NCBI GenBank assembly: GCA_930986645.1
Contig: CAKNJS010000001.1
Location: 159,086 to 223,085 of the forward strand
Direction: 5' to 3'
From: an uncultured Lachnoclostridium sp.
Lineage (GTDB): Bacteria > Bacillota > Clostridia > Lachnospirales > Lachnospiraceae
DNA: 64,000 nt
Shown here piece by piece: positions 26,801 to 33,349 of the stretch. Made by a program: the position numbers and the translations under genes. The notes beneath the pieces were generated by a model, which saw only the letters and a program-made list of their open reading frames with translations, was not told the origin of the DNA and searched no databases. How positions within the stretch are numbered: the stretch's first letter is position 1; each line of letters begins with the position of its first letter.

Positions 26801-27134
26801 GGACGTGACCTTTACATTCAATGCTGAGGGGCTTGCAGGGAAAGAGGTTGTCGTATTCGAGAAACTGCATCTTATGTTAGATGGGAAAGTGATCCCGGTT
26901 ACATCCCATGAAGATCTTACAGATCAGGGGCAGACTATAAAGCTGGTGGAGGAAGAAACACCGAAGACACCGGAAACGCCGGAAACACCTGAGACGCCGA
27001 CAACGAATCCACCGCAGACCGGGGACACTACGAGCCCGGTTTTGTGGGTAGCCATAGCGCTTCTGACAGCCGCAGGAATCGGATGTGGCATCTGGAAGAT
27101 CCGCAGGAGAAAGAGGACGGAGGATAAAGTCTGA
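23826..27134 (+). CDS. Sortase-anchored surface protein with VaFE repeats
   Basis: The 1102-residue protein starts with a basic region and signal peptide (cleavage near PVLAADG). A thioester-adhesin-like region follows (YCVEP near residue 60). SpaA/Cna-B-type segments (about 195-280 and 290-430) carry LAGAEYGVY, LAGAEFAVKYY and ETKAPEGY, and there is a further domain at 430-550. Four tandem VaFE repeats of about 121 residues begin near residues 555, 675, 796 and 917, each with a TLMDQETGE-like and a VVFE-like motif. A PETPETPETP spacer, an NPPQTGD sorting motif, a hydrophobic helix and a KIRRRKR tail complete it. It should be linked to the wall by sortase and could aid contact or aggregation in mating. 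A GTG at 23823 is an alternative start. Confidence 0.88.
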   Translation: MKEKKKHGRRVTAFLLSVVTALTTIFSSGLPVLAADGTIQFNSGEYISYGDYRTTKMTFDGDNVAYCVEPLKKTPQAGTYSYNLMATDSPVRKALYYLPGGYGYDANIKDQYLSGWSEDQAYVIGHLTVAYIYSGYDAESGAFYGAPQNYIDKAIAVANAISALPNPPQSFRAFIVPSNNDQTIAGSWYQKPYGYIEIRKSTANEEISGENGNYSLAGAEYGVYNGETQVTTLVTDDDGYAKSGELESGSYTIRELKASPGYAVDTQSYNVTVESDVTVSVEVTEVPQSNPLSLLVKKIDSETGEGTVQGNASLAGAEFAVKYYTVQSDDDPAASGTEPERTWIFRTDEEGRIEFTSKYLVSGDEFYYQMDGTTPCVPLGTVTVQETKAPEGYLLNESVFVQKIVVGGTMETVETVECYQTTTVADQVYRGDLEFVKVSDGDLNRLADVPFSITSKTTGESHVIVTDWNGYASTSADWTPHTSNTNRGESSSDGIWFGTGEPDDTKGALPYDTYVIEEQRCETNEGMNLLKIEVTVYRDSVTIDLGTLTDDRIEIGTTALDQETGFHLSNPDQKVTLIDTVEYEGLKKGVEYRLTGTLMDQETGEPILVDGKAVTAETTFTAKKSSGSVEVEFTFDGSGLQGKTIVVFEELYQEDLKLAVHADLEDKDQTIYFPKVGTKVADTETREQIANAGKEVKLTDTVSYENLVAGEKYRLTGTLMDQETGEAILVDGKEVTGETEFTAEESSGTAEVAFSFDGSTLAGKTVVVFEKLWYGDEQIGFHEDLDSKEQTLVFPEIKTEAKNPATDSQVGTAEQETTILDTVSYHNLIPGKEYTLRGVLMDQETGEEFLVNGEPVTSEVEFTPSEPNGSVEMTFTFDGSALTGKTLVVFEDVYYNEKTVASHAEIESDPQSIYYPEIGTQAKDGEDGDQEAKADKEVTIIDTVSYKNLTPGLTYQVSGVLMDKSTGAELLINGEAVNGQTEFVPESAEGTVDVTFTFNAEGLAGKEVVVFEKLHLMLDGKVIPVTSHEDLTDQGQTIKLVEEETPKTPETPETPETPTTNPPQTGDTTSPVLWVAIALLTAAGIGCGIWKIRRRKRTEDKV

Positions 27135-27250
27135 TGATCATGTGTGAAACAGAGAATGGAAATATAACGGATTTAAAAGCTATAGTAGAGCAGATGGCAG
27201 AAACTGATCTTCTTGTTATAGAGTTTCAGGAGGACAAAAATGAAGAATGA
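27134..27250 (+). CDS. Small acidic protein coupled to surface-protein and RadC-like genes
   Basis: A 38-codon frame begins at an ATG overlapping the TGA of the surface-protein gene (TGATG) and ends 11 bp inside the RadC-like gene. The product is acidic, with a hydrophobic patch near DLLVIEF. There is no independent ribosome site, so translation would rely on termination-reinitiation. Its tight fit between two genes suggests it is real, but no family is recognised. Confidence 0.4.
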   Translation: MIMCETENGNITDLKAIVEQMAETDLLVIEFQEDKNEE

Positions 27251-27716
27251 ATTAGATGTTGTGAATATACGCTTGGTAAAAGAGCCGTCGCTATATAGCA
27301 CAAAGCCATTAAATTCCCCGGAGGCCGTGCTGGAACTGATGGCAGAAGAGCTGTCCTCATATGACAGGGAAGTTCTATGTATCCTCAATATGAAAGCAAA
27401 CAGTCAGGTGATCAATATGAATATTGTGAGTGTTGGCACAATTAATTCTGCTCTGGTTAATCCAAGGGAAATTTTCAAGAGCAGCATTTTATCAAATGCG
27501 TGTGCGATCATTGCAATCCATAATCATCCGAGTGGAAATATAATGCCTTCAAGGGAAGACGTGAATATTACCAAACGGTTGAAAATGAGCGGGGCTATTT
27601 TGGGAATCGATCTCTTGGATCATATCATTATCGGCGGCACTAGCGGGGAGATGTATAGTTTCAAATCGAAAAGGAAAGATCTGTTCGCAGAACAGTGCCA
27701 TGAGCACGAAAGATAG
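27240..27716 (+). CDS. RadC-like JAB/MPN domain protein
   Basis: This 158-residue protein has the JAMM zinc signature HNHPSGNIMPSREDV and an upstream glutamate, the MPN core of RadC-family proteins. Chromosomal RadC is about 225 residues; this short form lacks the N-terminal helix-hairpin-helix part and is common in plasmids and ICEs. Its substrate is unknown. The ATG is preceded by CAGGAGG. A small hairpin (27726-27733 with 27742-27749) lies just after the gene. Confidence 0.88.
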   Translation: MKNELDVVNIRLVKEPSLYSTKPLNSPEAVLELMAEELSSYDREVLCILNMKANSQVINMNIVSVGTINSALVNPREIFKSSILSNACAIIAIHNHPSGNIMPSREDVNITKRLKMSGAILGIDLLDHIIIGGTSGEMYSFKSKRKDLFAEQCHEHER

Positions 27717-27863
27717 CATTTCAATACGGTATCGGGCGACTGATACCGTTCTACATAGTCGGCAGTTCTGTCGGCAGAATCACCTTTATATGTATTTGCA
27801 CAGTGGAAAGCGCATCTTCTTTCTGCTATATTTTCAAAAAATACTGCGATAGGAGATGAAAAG

Positions 27864-28046
27864 ATGGGGAACATATTTAAGAACAGAAAGAGCCGACAAT
27901 CAAGAGAGATAGGTACATTTTGCCAGATCCAAAGATTGCAAGAGTACCGTTGGGAATACCGGAAAGCGTGGGAGAGAGAAAAAAATATACGTCGCCTGAA
28001 ATATTTCTTCAAAATCGGGGCGGTGATGCAACGTGCGGATCAGTGA
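27864..28046 (+). CDS. Small basic protein of unknown function
   Basis: The 60-residue frame begins with ATG behind TAGGAGATGAAAAG, a good ribosome site. It is rich in Arg and Lys with several aromatic residues. It overlaps the next gene by 14 bp. No family is recognised. The preceding gap (27717-27863) holds only the hairpin mentioned with the RadC-like gene. Confidence 0.5.
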   Translation: MGNIFKNRKSRQSREIGTFCQIQRLQEYRWEYRKAWEREKNIRRLKYFFKIGAVMQRADQ

Positions 28047-28374
28047 GATCGATCTGTATCATCTTCCCGGCTGGATGAATGCTGTCTTTGAGCAAGTCGA
28101 AAAGCAGTGTGAAGAAGAGTTGGAGCGGGAGTCAGAGACATACCGGAAAATTATAAAAGAGGAACATACTCTGTTAGAGCAATTCCCGTTTTTAGCTACC
28201 TTGGCAGATGGAGACGAGATTGCTGAAGGTATGGAACTGACGGTGGAAGAGGCGAGAGCACTGTCTCGGTTTCTGGCATTGGAGGATGACAGGAGAGGAA
28301 TCGAGGCGGTGAAGTATTATCTGTTGGGAGGAAGAGGGGCGGTGGAGATGATGGAGTTGTTGGGTTTGGTGTAA
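28033..28374 (+). CDS. Conserved-looking hypothetical protein, acidic and helical
   Basis: This 113-residue protein begins with GTG behind GGTGAT. It is strongly acidic and predicted helical, with a charged coiled segment (EKQCEEELERESETYRKIIKEEHTLL) and a C-terminal part containing VEEARALSRFLALEDDRRGIEAVKYYLLGG. It lies immediately before the AT-rich cargo block and keeps the base composition of the ICE backbone. I recognise no function. Confidence 0.6.
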   Translation: MRISEIDLYHLPGWMNAVFEQVEKQCEEELERESETYRKIIKEEHTLLEQFPFLATLADGDEIAEGMELTVEEARALSRFLALEDDRRGIEAVKYYLLGGRGAVEMMELLGLV

Positions 28375-28489
28375 AATGCTGAAAGATTTTCCTTTCAGAG
28401 ACAGATTGTTTATATTTTAATATACTACAGAGAAGAAATAATGATATAATGCAGATATATGAGAAAATATCGATTTAATGGGAGATATA

Positions 28490-29071
28490 ATGGAAAGACA
28501 GTATGCTGAACCGGACAGATCTAATCCGAATAATTATATGCTTGATAGCTGTGTTTATGGAACACTCGCAGAGGATGAAGAACTTTTTGATGTGCTTAAA
28601 GAATCAGTATCAAAAAAATTCTGTTATTATACTACAGCAATCCAAGATATGGAATTTGTAGAAGGAAAGGGAGCCAAAACATATAACAAGGAATGCATAC
28701 CAATAATAAAAAAACCGGTTCCTTCAGATTCAATTGAAAAGTTTAGGCAAATTAATAAAGAACTTAATGTTAAATGGGTGTCGGAAGTGGCTACATATAT
28801 TCGTGATCATACTCGGGTGGATGGAACAAATCGTTTCGTTGAAAAAAATAGTTTAGAGGCGAAATTATTGCAAGAAATTATGAAAAAAAATAATCCTGAT
28901 GGAAATAAGCCTTTTTTCTATAGCCACGATGCAATAATAGTAGAGGCAACGGTTCACTATGGATGTATACTCGTATCAGATGACAAAAAATTGAGATATA
29001 CAGTAAATCAATTTTGTCCAGGAAAAGCCATTACCACGTTACGGTTAAAAGAAATTATCGAAAAATTATGA
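28490..29071 (+). CDS. PIN-like domain protein
   Basis: The 193-residue product resembles a PIN nuclease: an early aspartate in YMLDSCVYG (D19), a middle glutamate (E123 candidate), and the paired C-terminal motifs SHDAIIVEATVHYG (D147) and LVSDDKKL (D164/D165). PIN proteins are metal-dependent RNases, often toxins, but no antitoxin gene adjoins. The ATG at 28490 has GGGAG at good spacing; the ATG at 28478 overlaps that site. A TATAAT at 28445-28450 may be its -10 box. The gene is clearly more AT-rich than the ICE backbone and opens the cargo block with the YhcG-type nuclease. Confidence 0.55.
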   Translation: MERQYAEPDRSNPNNYMLDSCVYGTLAEDEELFDVLKESVSKKFCYYTTAIQDMEFVEGKGAKTYNKECIPIIKKPVPSDSIEKFRQINKELNVKWVSEVATYIRDHTRVDGTNRFVEKNSLEAKLLQEIMKKNNPDGNKPFFYSHDAIIVEATVHYGCILVSDDKKLRYTVNQFCPGKAITTLRLKEIIEKL

Positions 29072-29082
29072 TAGTGGTATAG

Positions 29083-29107
29083 ATTGTGCAGACAGTGTTT
29101 GCACAAT
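29083..29107. repeat. Palindromic repeat, copy 1 (upstream of yhcG-like gene)
   Basis: Arms ATTGTGCAGAC and GTTTGCACAAT surround AGT, an 11+3+11 palindrome with one G-T pair. It lies between the PIN-like stop and the start of the YhcG-like gene. Confidence 0.75.
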
Positions 29108-29133
29108 TTATAAAAAGATATTGGGGAGGAAAT

Positions 29134-30231
29134 ATGGATCAAAAAAGTAATGAAATAGAATCATTTTCAGAATTATTTGCAAAATCAAAAGCAATCATTC
29201 AAGCAGCTAGGGATATTACAGGCAGAGTTGCTAATTTGACAACAGTAATTTCCAATTTTGAAATTGGGCGTTATATTGTTGAGGAAGAGCAAAAAGGAAA
29301 AGAACGAGCGGGATATGGGAAAAAGGTTTTAGATGAGCTGGCAACATATCTGACAGAACAATTTGGAAGAGGATTTTCCAGAACAAATGTAGCCTCAATG
29401 AGAAAATTTTATTTGACGTATAGGGAGCGATTAAAGGGAAAGTTACTTGATAATTCAGGTATGTTTAATTTGATATCAATTGTGCAGACGCCGTCTGCAC
29501 AATTGGATAAAGTAAATTTTCCTTTTAAACTTACATGGTCTCATTATCAAGTCCTAATGAGAATTGAAAATGATGATGAGAGAGAGTTTTATGAAAAAGA
29601 GGCTATTCAGTCTAATTGGGATGTACGAACACTGAAAAGACAGTATAGTTCAAGTCTATATGAACGGCTGGCAATGAGTAGGGATAAAGCAAGGGTAAAA
29701 GAACTTGCGGAAGAAGGGGTTACGTTACAAAGGGCAGAAGATGTATTAAAATCACCTTTCGTTTTGGAATTTCTTGGACTGGACGATAAAGCAGCCTATC
29801 ATGAAAGTGATCTGGAAAGTGCGATTATTAATAAACTGCAAAAATTTCTTTTAGAACTTGGAAAAGGTTTTTTATTTGAAGCAAGACAAAAGCGATTTAC
29901 CTTTCAAGAAAAAAATTTTTTTGTGGACTTAGTTTTTTATAATAGATTGTTAAATTGTTATGTGCTAATTGATTTAAAAGTAGATGAATTGACACATCAA
30001 GATTTAGGTCAAATGCAAATGTATGTAAATTATTTTGATAGATATGTAAAAACAGATGAAGAAAAACCTACGGTAGGAATTTTGTTATGTAAGGATAGCG
30101 ACGAGGCGTTAGTAGAACTGACTTTACCAGAAAATGCCAACATATATGCCAAGGAGTACAAATTATATTTACCAGATAAAGCTACGTTACAAAATAAGTT
30201 GAAAGAATGGCTTGCGGAGGAAGAAAATTGA
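29134..30231 (+). CDS. YhcG/DUF1016-family PDDEXK nuclease
   Basis: This 365-residue protein has an N-terminal DUF1016 helix-turn-helix-like domain (about 25-185: ISNFEIGRYIVEEEQKG, FSRTNVASMRKFY, LTWSHYQVLMRI). A C-terminal PDDEXK nuclease fold (about 225-345) has D265 in FFVDLVFY and the IDLK motif at 279-282. The ATG at 29134 has GGGGAGG upstream. Codons for about residues 117-125 lie inside a perfect 29-bp palindrome that also flanks the module. Family members are thought to act on nucleic acids in mobile elements; the role is unknown. It overlaps the next gene by 4 bp. Confidence 0.88.
   Translation: MDQKSNEIESFSELFAKSKAIIQAARDITGRVANLTTVISNFEIGRYIVEEEQKGKERAGYGKKVLDELATYLTEQFGRGFSRTNVASMRKFYLTYRERLKGKLLDNSGMFNLISIVQTPSAQLDKVNFPFKLTWSHYQVLMRIENDDEREFYEKEAIQSNWDVRTLKRQYSSSLYERLAMSRDKARVKELAEEGVTLQRAEDVLKSPFVLEFLGLDDKAAYHESDLESAIINKLQKFLLELGKGFLFEARQKRFTFQEKNFFVDLVFYNRLLNCYVLIDLKVDELTHQDLGQMQMYVNYFDRYVKTDEEKPTVGILLCKDSDEALVELTLPENANIYAKEYKLYLPDKATLQNKLKEWLAEEEN
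29477..29505. repeat. Palindromic repeat, copy 2 (inside yhcG-like gene)
   Basis: Perfect 13+3+13 palindrome: left arm CAATTGTGCAGAC, spacer GCC, right arm GTCTGCACAATTG. It is translated as IVQTPSAQL, a linker between the helical N-terminal parts. Confidence 0.85.
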
Positions 30232-30848
30232 ATGATATTGTAGAGATTGTATTAGGCGTTTTAGCTGGTGTCGGAGGTATCAGTGGGATTTTACTTGCTG
30301 GGATAAAATTGTCAGTTAATACGATTGCAAAACGTCTTGAAGAAAAATATACATTAAGATTAAATAAAGAATTGGAGCGATATAAATCGAACTTGGATAA
30401 TAAAATCTACATAAGTAAAGCAAAGTTTGATGCAGAGTTTGAAATATATAGAGAACTGTCGAAAGCCTTTTTTGAAATGGTCAAGAACATTAGTATTTTG
30501 ATTCCAACAGGATTTACTTTAGTACCGGCAGATCCAGAAGAGAAAAAGGAATATGATAAAAAGATATACAAAGAGGCTATGCAATCAACTGTAAAAGCAC
30601 AAGATATTCTCAACGGGAATATACCGTTTATTTCAGAAGAAATATATAATGCATACACTGAAATATTAAAACTTTGCAGACAACAATTAAATGCATTTGA
30701 AAGAAGATGGAATCTGAGTTATTTATCGCCGAATAAAGAAGAATTAACAACAGAAGAATATGAGCGTACTGATGAGATAAATCAAAAATTTTCAGAAACG
30801 AATAATAAAATACGAAAGTACATTGAAAAATTGGATATTTTAGAATAA
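30228..30848 (+). CDS. Single-pass membrane protein with helical cytosolic part
   Basis: This 206-residue product starts with TTG overlapping the stop of the YhcG-like gene; GGAGG lies 7 nt upstream, which decides the start. Residues 2-27 form a hydrophobic membrane segment (IVLGVLAGVGGISGILLAGIKLSV). The rest is charged and helical, with a possible coiled coil (residues 35-60 and 165-205). No domain is recognised. The coupling to a nuclease suggests a two- or three-gene module, perhaps a membrane effector or sensor. Confidence 0.65.
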   Translation: MNDIVEIVLGVLAGVGGISGILLAGIKLSVNTIAKRLEEKYTLRLNKELERYKSNLDNKIYISKAKFDAEFEIYRELSKAFFEMVKNISILIPTGFTLVPADPEEKKEYDKKIYKEAMQSTVKAQDILNGNIPFISEEIYNAYTEILKLCRQQLNAFERRWNLSYLSPNKEELTTEEYERTDEINQKFSETNNKIRKYIEKLDILE

Positions 30849-30860
30849 ATGTCCAAGAAA

Positions 30861-30885
30861 ATAGTACAGACAGTGTCTGCACAAT
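30861..30885. repeat. Palindromic repeat, copy 3 (degenerate, downstream of module)
   Basis: The right arm GTCTGCACAAT is intact while the left arm ATAGTACAGAC has two changes. It lies 12 bp past the stop of the membrane-protein gene and closes the module. Confidence 0.7.
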
Positions 30886-30905
30886 TTGATTAATAAATAT
30901 TTTAC

Positions 30906-30945
30906 ATAGCCGATTGGTTCAAACAAGAATCAGTCGGCTATTTTC
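30906..30945 (+). terminator. Hairpin upstream of the TOPRIM gene
   Basis: A 15-bp stem (30906-30920 with 30927-30941, two G-T pairs) with a 6-nt loop is followed by TTTC. Its flanks (TTTACATAGCC before, ATGCCC after) copy those of the hairpin at 21827-21863. Confidence 0.6.
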
Positions 30946-31003
30946 ATGCCCTGATAGATGCAAATTATCTATCAAATCCGGGGCAGGAAAGGAGATGAAT
31001 TTT

Positions 31004-31981
31004 ATGCCATATATCCCGCCGGATACTCTCGCAAAGATCAAGCAGATCGACCTTTTTTCTTATCTGAAAACCTATGCCCCGTCTGAATTAGTCCGTATCT
31101 CCGGGAATGTCTACCGTGTGAGATCACATGAAAGCCTGAAAATCTCCAACGGGAAGTGGATGTGGTGGAGCAGAGGGATCGGGGGCAGAAGTGCGCTAGA
31201 TTACCTGATCAAAGTCGAGGGATATTCTTTTCTGGAGGCAGCAGAGCTTATCATGTCTCAGGCGTCCTTACAGCCGCCTGAGATTTTACCAGCCGAAAAG
31301 ACAAAAGAGAAAATCCTGCTCCTGCCGGAGCCATACCGCAATTGCGATTATGTCGTCTCCTATCTGAAGAGCCGGGGGATCGACTCGGATCTGATCCGGT
31401 TCTGTATTCAGAGTGGGAGACTATATGAGAGCAGGAATTATCACAACGCTGTATTTGTGGGGCAGGACAGCAGTGGAAAGGCGAGATATGCTGCCCTGCG
31501 CGGTGTCCGATCTAACTTTATTGGAGAGGCAACTGGAAGTGATAAGAACTATTCTTTTTGTATCCCGGCAGAGAAAGCCAGCCAGAGTGTCCATCTGTTT
31601 GAATCAGCCATTGATCTTCTGTCTTACGCTGCTTTGCGAAAGATGGACGGAGAGGACTGGCGATTGGATCACCTTCTGTCACTGGCGGGAGTATACCAGC
31701 CCGCGAAAGAGATTGAGAAAAGCAAGATTCCGGCAGCCTTATCCCGGTTTCTGAAGGAGAATCCGCAGATTGGAGAAGTGGTGTTCCATCTGGACAATGA
31801 CAAGACCGGGCGGCTTGCCACAACAGCGATACGGACTGTACTGCCGGAGAAATATCAATGTACGGATGATCCGCCAAAGCAGGGATCAGATGTAAATGAT
31901 GAACTGTGTATGCGGTTGGGGATCCGGGTGACAAAGCGGGAGAAAGTAAGCCGCAATCGGGATCAGAGAAGGGAGCGGTGA
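31004..31981 (+). CDS. DUF3991/TOPRIM primase-like protein
   Basis: This 325-residue protein has an N-terminal CHC2/DUF3991-like region (about 5-90, with WWSRGIGGRSALDYLIKVEGYSFLEAAELI) and a TOPRIM domain (about 205-300) with FESAIDLLSYA and the acidic HLDNDKTGR. Such proteins are found in ICEs and plasmids and probably prime DNA during transfer or rolling-circle replication. The ATG at 31004 has AGGAG at suitable spacing; in-frame starts upstream lack sites. The surrounding composition returns to that of the backbone. Confidence 0.85.
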   Translation: MPYIPPDTLAKIKQIDLFSYLKTYAPSELVRISGNVYRVRSHESLKISNGKWMWWSRGIGGRSALDYLIKVEGYSFLEAAELIMSQASLQPPEILPAEKTKEKILLLPEPYRNCDYVVSYLKSRGIDSDLIRFCIQSGRLYESRNYHNAVFVGQDSSGKARYAALRGVRSNFIGEATGSDKNYSFCIPAEKASQSVHLFESAIDLLSYAALRKMDGEDWRLDHLLSLAGVYQPAKEIEKSKIPAALSRFLKENPQIGEVVFHLDNDKTGRLATTAIRTVLPEKYQCTDDPPKQGSDVNDELCMRLGIRVTKREKVSRNRDQRRER

Positions 31982-31994
31982 GGAGTTTTTTGTT

Positions 31995-32119
31995 TCGGCT
32001 GGTAAAAGAATTAAACCGCGAGCGGTAACGCGAGGGGGAGATACACTATACCAGCAAGCATCGCCGTTGGATAGCCACAGCATCCAAACGGCAGCTTGTC
32101 AGGGGCTTTTGACGCCCCT
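31995..32119 (+). other. Candidate origin of transfer (oriT)
   Basis: This gene-free stretch, some 1.2 kb upstream of mobC and the relaxase gene, holds several inverted repeats: GCCGTTGGA/TCCAAACGGC (32063-32071 with 32083-32092) and AGGGGC/GCCCCT (32101-32106 with 32114-32119). A CCGCGAGCGGTAACGCGAGG segment lies at 32016-32035. The mixture of inverted repeats next to mobilisation genes is typical of oriT; the nick site cannot be assigned by eye. Confidence 0.4.
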
Positions 32120-32168
32120 GAAACCCCTCTTAAATAGTTACAAGAAAGAGAAAGGAACGGTGAATACG

Positions 32169-32306
32169 ATGTTAAAGGCACTAATCGGTTACATGATCGG
32201 CAGCATGTCAGGCGTAGCACTGATGTGTATGCTACAGATCAACCGTGTAAACAAATGGGAGGAGATGAACGACTATGAAAGTAGAGATCACGAAAAAGGA
32301 AAGTAA
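32169..32306 (+). CDS. DUF3789-type small membrane protein
   Basis: The 45-residue product (MLKALIGYMIGSMSGVALMCML and a charged tail) has one membrane helix with small-residue spacing and matches the DUF3789 family of ICE-encoded small proteins. The start has GGTGA and AAAGGA upstream. The function is unknown. Its 3' end overlaps another small frame. Confidence 0.7.
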   Translation: MLKALIGYMIGSMSGVALMCMLQINRVNKWEEMNDYESRDHEKGK

Positions 32307-32391
32307 ATCTGTTAGGGAGCACTTGAAAAAATATCGTGACGAGATGATAAGACGGCTCAGGAAAGGAGTAAAACAGGATGAACACAGTTAA
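32275..32391 (+). CDS. Small basic protein
   Basis: A 38-codon frame starts at an ATG 10 nt after AGGAG and overlaps both the DUF3789-type gene and the following DUF5688 gene. The product is very basic (KKESKSVREHLKKYRDEMIRRLRKG). The overlaps at both ends suggest a coupled small gene; no family is recognised. Confidence 0.45.
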   Translation: MKVEITKKESKSVREHLKKYRDEMIRRLRKGVKQDEHS

Positions 32392-33349
32392 GGTGTTTGC
32401 GGAAGGTGTTGCAAAGCAGATCCATGATTATCTTCCGTCAGAGTATGGAAATGTCCAATGCGAGATTCAGGAGAACCTGAAAAATAATGGTGTCCGTTTG
32501 GTGGGAATAGAGTTTCATAAGCCTGATAGCACTGTATCTCCAGTGCTCTACATGGAGTCCTACTACGATGATATCAAACAGGGCAAAGAAGTTGGAATTG
32601 TGATGCAGGATATTGCCAATAGCTACATCCAACATGAGCGCAGCAGCAGAGAGATCGACGAACACAGCCTGATGAATTATGAATATGTCCGTCAGTGGAT
32701 CGAGCCGGTTCTGCTTAATACGGCAGACAACCGTGAAATGCTTGTTCAAATGCCGCACAGGAAAATGGCAGATCTTTCTATCTTTTACAGTGTTGTGTTC
32801 CCGGATCGGGGAGATGATATGCGGGCAAGTATGAAGATAAAGAACGGTCACATGGCTTATTGGGGCGTATCAGAACAAGATTTATATACACAGGCAATTT
32901 TAAATATAGAGAGTAGGGAAACAAACACGTTGTTTCCCATGGATTCTGTCCTTGCGGCTATGCTTACAGGGAGAGAGAACGGACAAAATCTGTTGAAGGC
33001 TGCACCCGGGGAAAATATGCAGCCACTGTCGGACGGAATGTATGTGCTGACGAATGAGCAGAAAACTTATGGGGCATCCTTACTGGCGGTGCCTGGAATT
33101 ATGGAAAAAGTAAATCAATTGTTTCCGGAGGGCTATTATATCTTGCCGTCATCGATACATGAGACGATCATCCTGCCGAAGTCCTGCGGCGTTCCGGCGA
33201 AAGAGCTGGGCGAGATGGTTCGTGACATTAACCGGACAGAAGTAAACCGGGAGGAACGGCTTTCGGATTGTGTATATGAATATGACAAAGAAAAGAGTGT
33301 GATCCGGCAGGTCCCGGAATCGGTACGACGCAGGGAGATGGAGCGATGA
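32378..33349 (+). CDS. DUF5688-family protein
   Basis: This 323-residue soluble protein matches what I know of DUF5688, a family of unknown function almost confined to Firmicute ICEs. Visible segments are the N-terminal FAEGVAKQIHDYLP, the central DLSIFYSVVFPD, and the C-terminal YILPSSIHETIILP with a following helix. The ATG follows AAAGGAG. It overlaps mobC by 4 bp and lies in the mobilisation operon. Confidence 0.78.
   Translation: MNTVKVFAEGVAKQIHDYLPSEYGNVQCEIQENLKNNGVRLVGIEFHKPDSTVSPVLYMESYYDDIKQGKEVGIVMQDIANSYIQHERSSREIDEHSLMNYEYVRQWIEPVLLNTADNREMLVQMPHRKMADLSIFYSVVFPDRGDDMRASMKIKNGHMAYWGVSEQDLYTQAILNIESRETNTLFPMDSVLAAMLTGRENGQNLLKAAPGENMQPLSDGMYVLTNEQKTYGASLLAVPGIMEKVNQLFPEGYYILPSSIHETIILPKSCGVPAKELGEMVRDINRTEVNREERLSDCVYEYDKEKSVIRQVPESVRRREMER

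Noticed and set aside
26010..26870. 286-codon open frame opposite the VaFE repeats
   Set aside because: The frame only reflects the repeated codons of the surface-protein gene read backwards.
25487..26950. Tandem repeats considered as a CRISPR-like array
   Set aside because: The units are about 363 bp, all in frame and encode VaFE protein domains; there are no short direct repeats with unique spacers.
28490..29071. PIN-like protein as half of a classical VapBC toxin-antitoxin pair
   Set aside because: No small antitoxin gene lies upstream or downstream, and the protein is longer than typical VapC.
30849..30893. 14-codon frame starting right after the membrane-protein stop
   Set aside because: It consists mostly of the degenerate palindrome and lacks a ribosome site; the repeat explains it.
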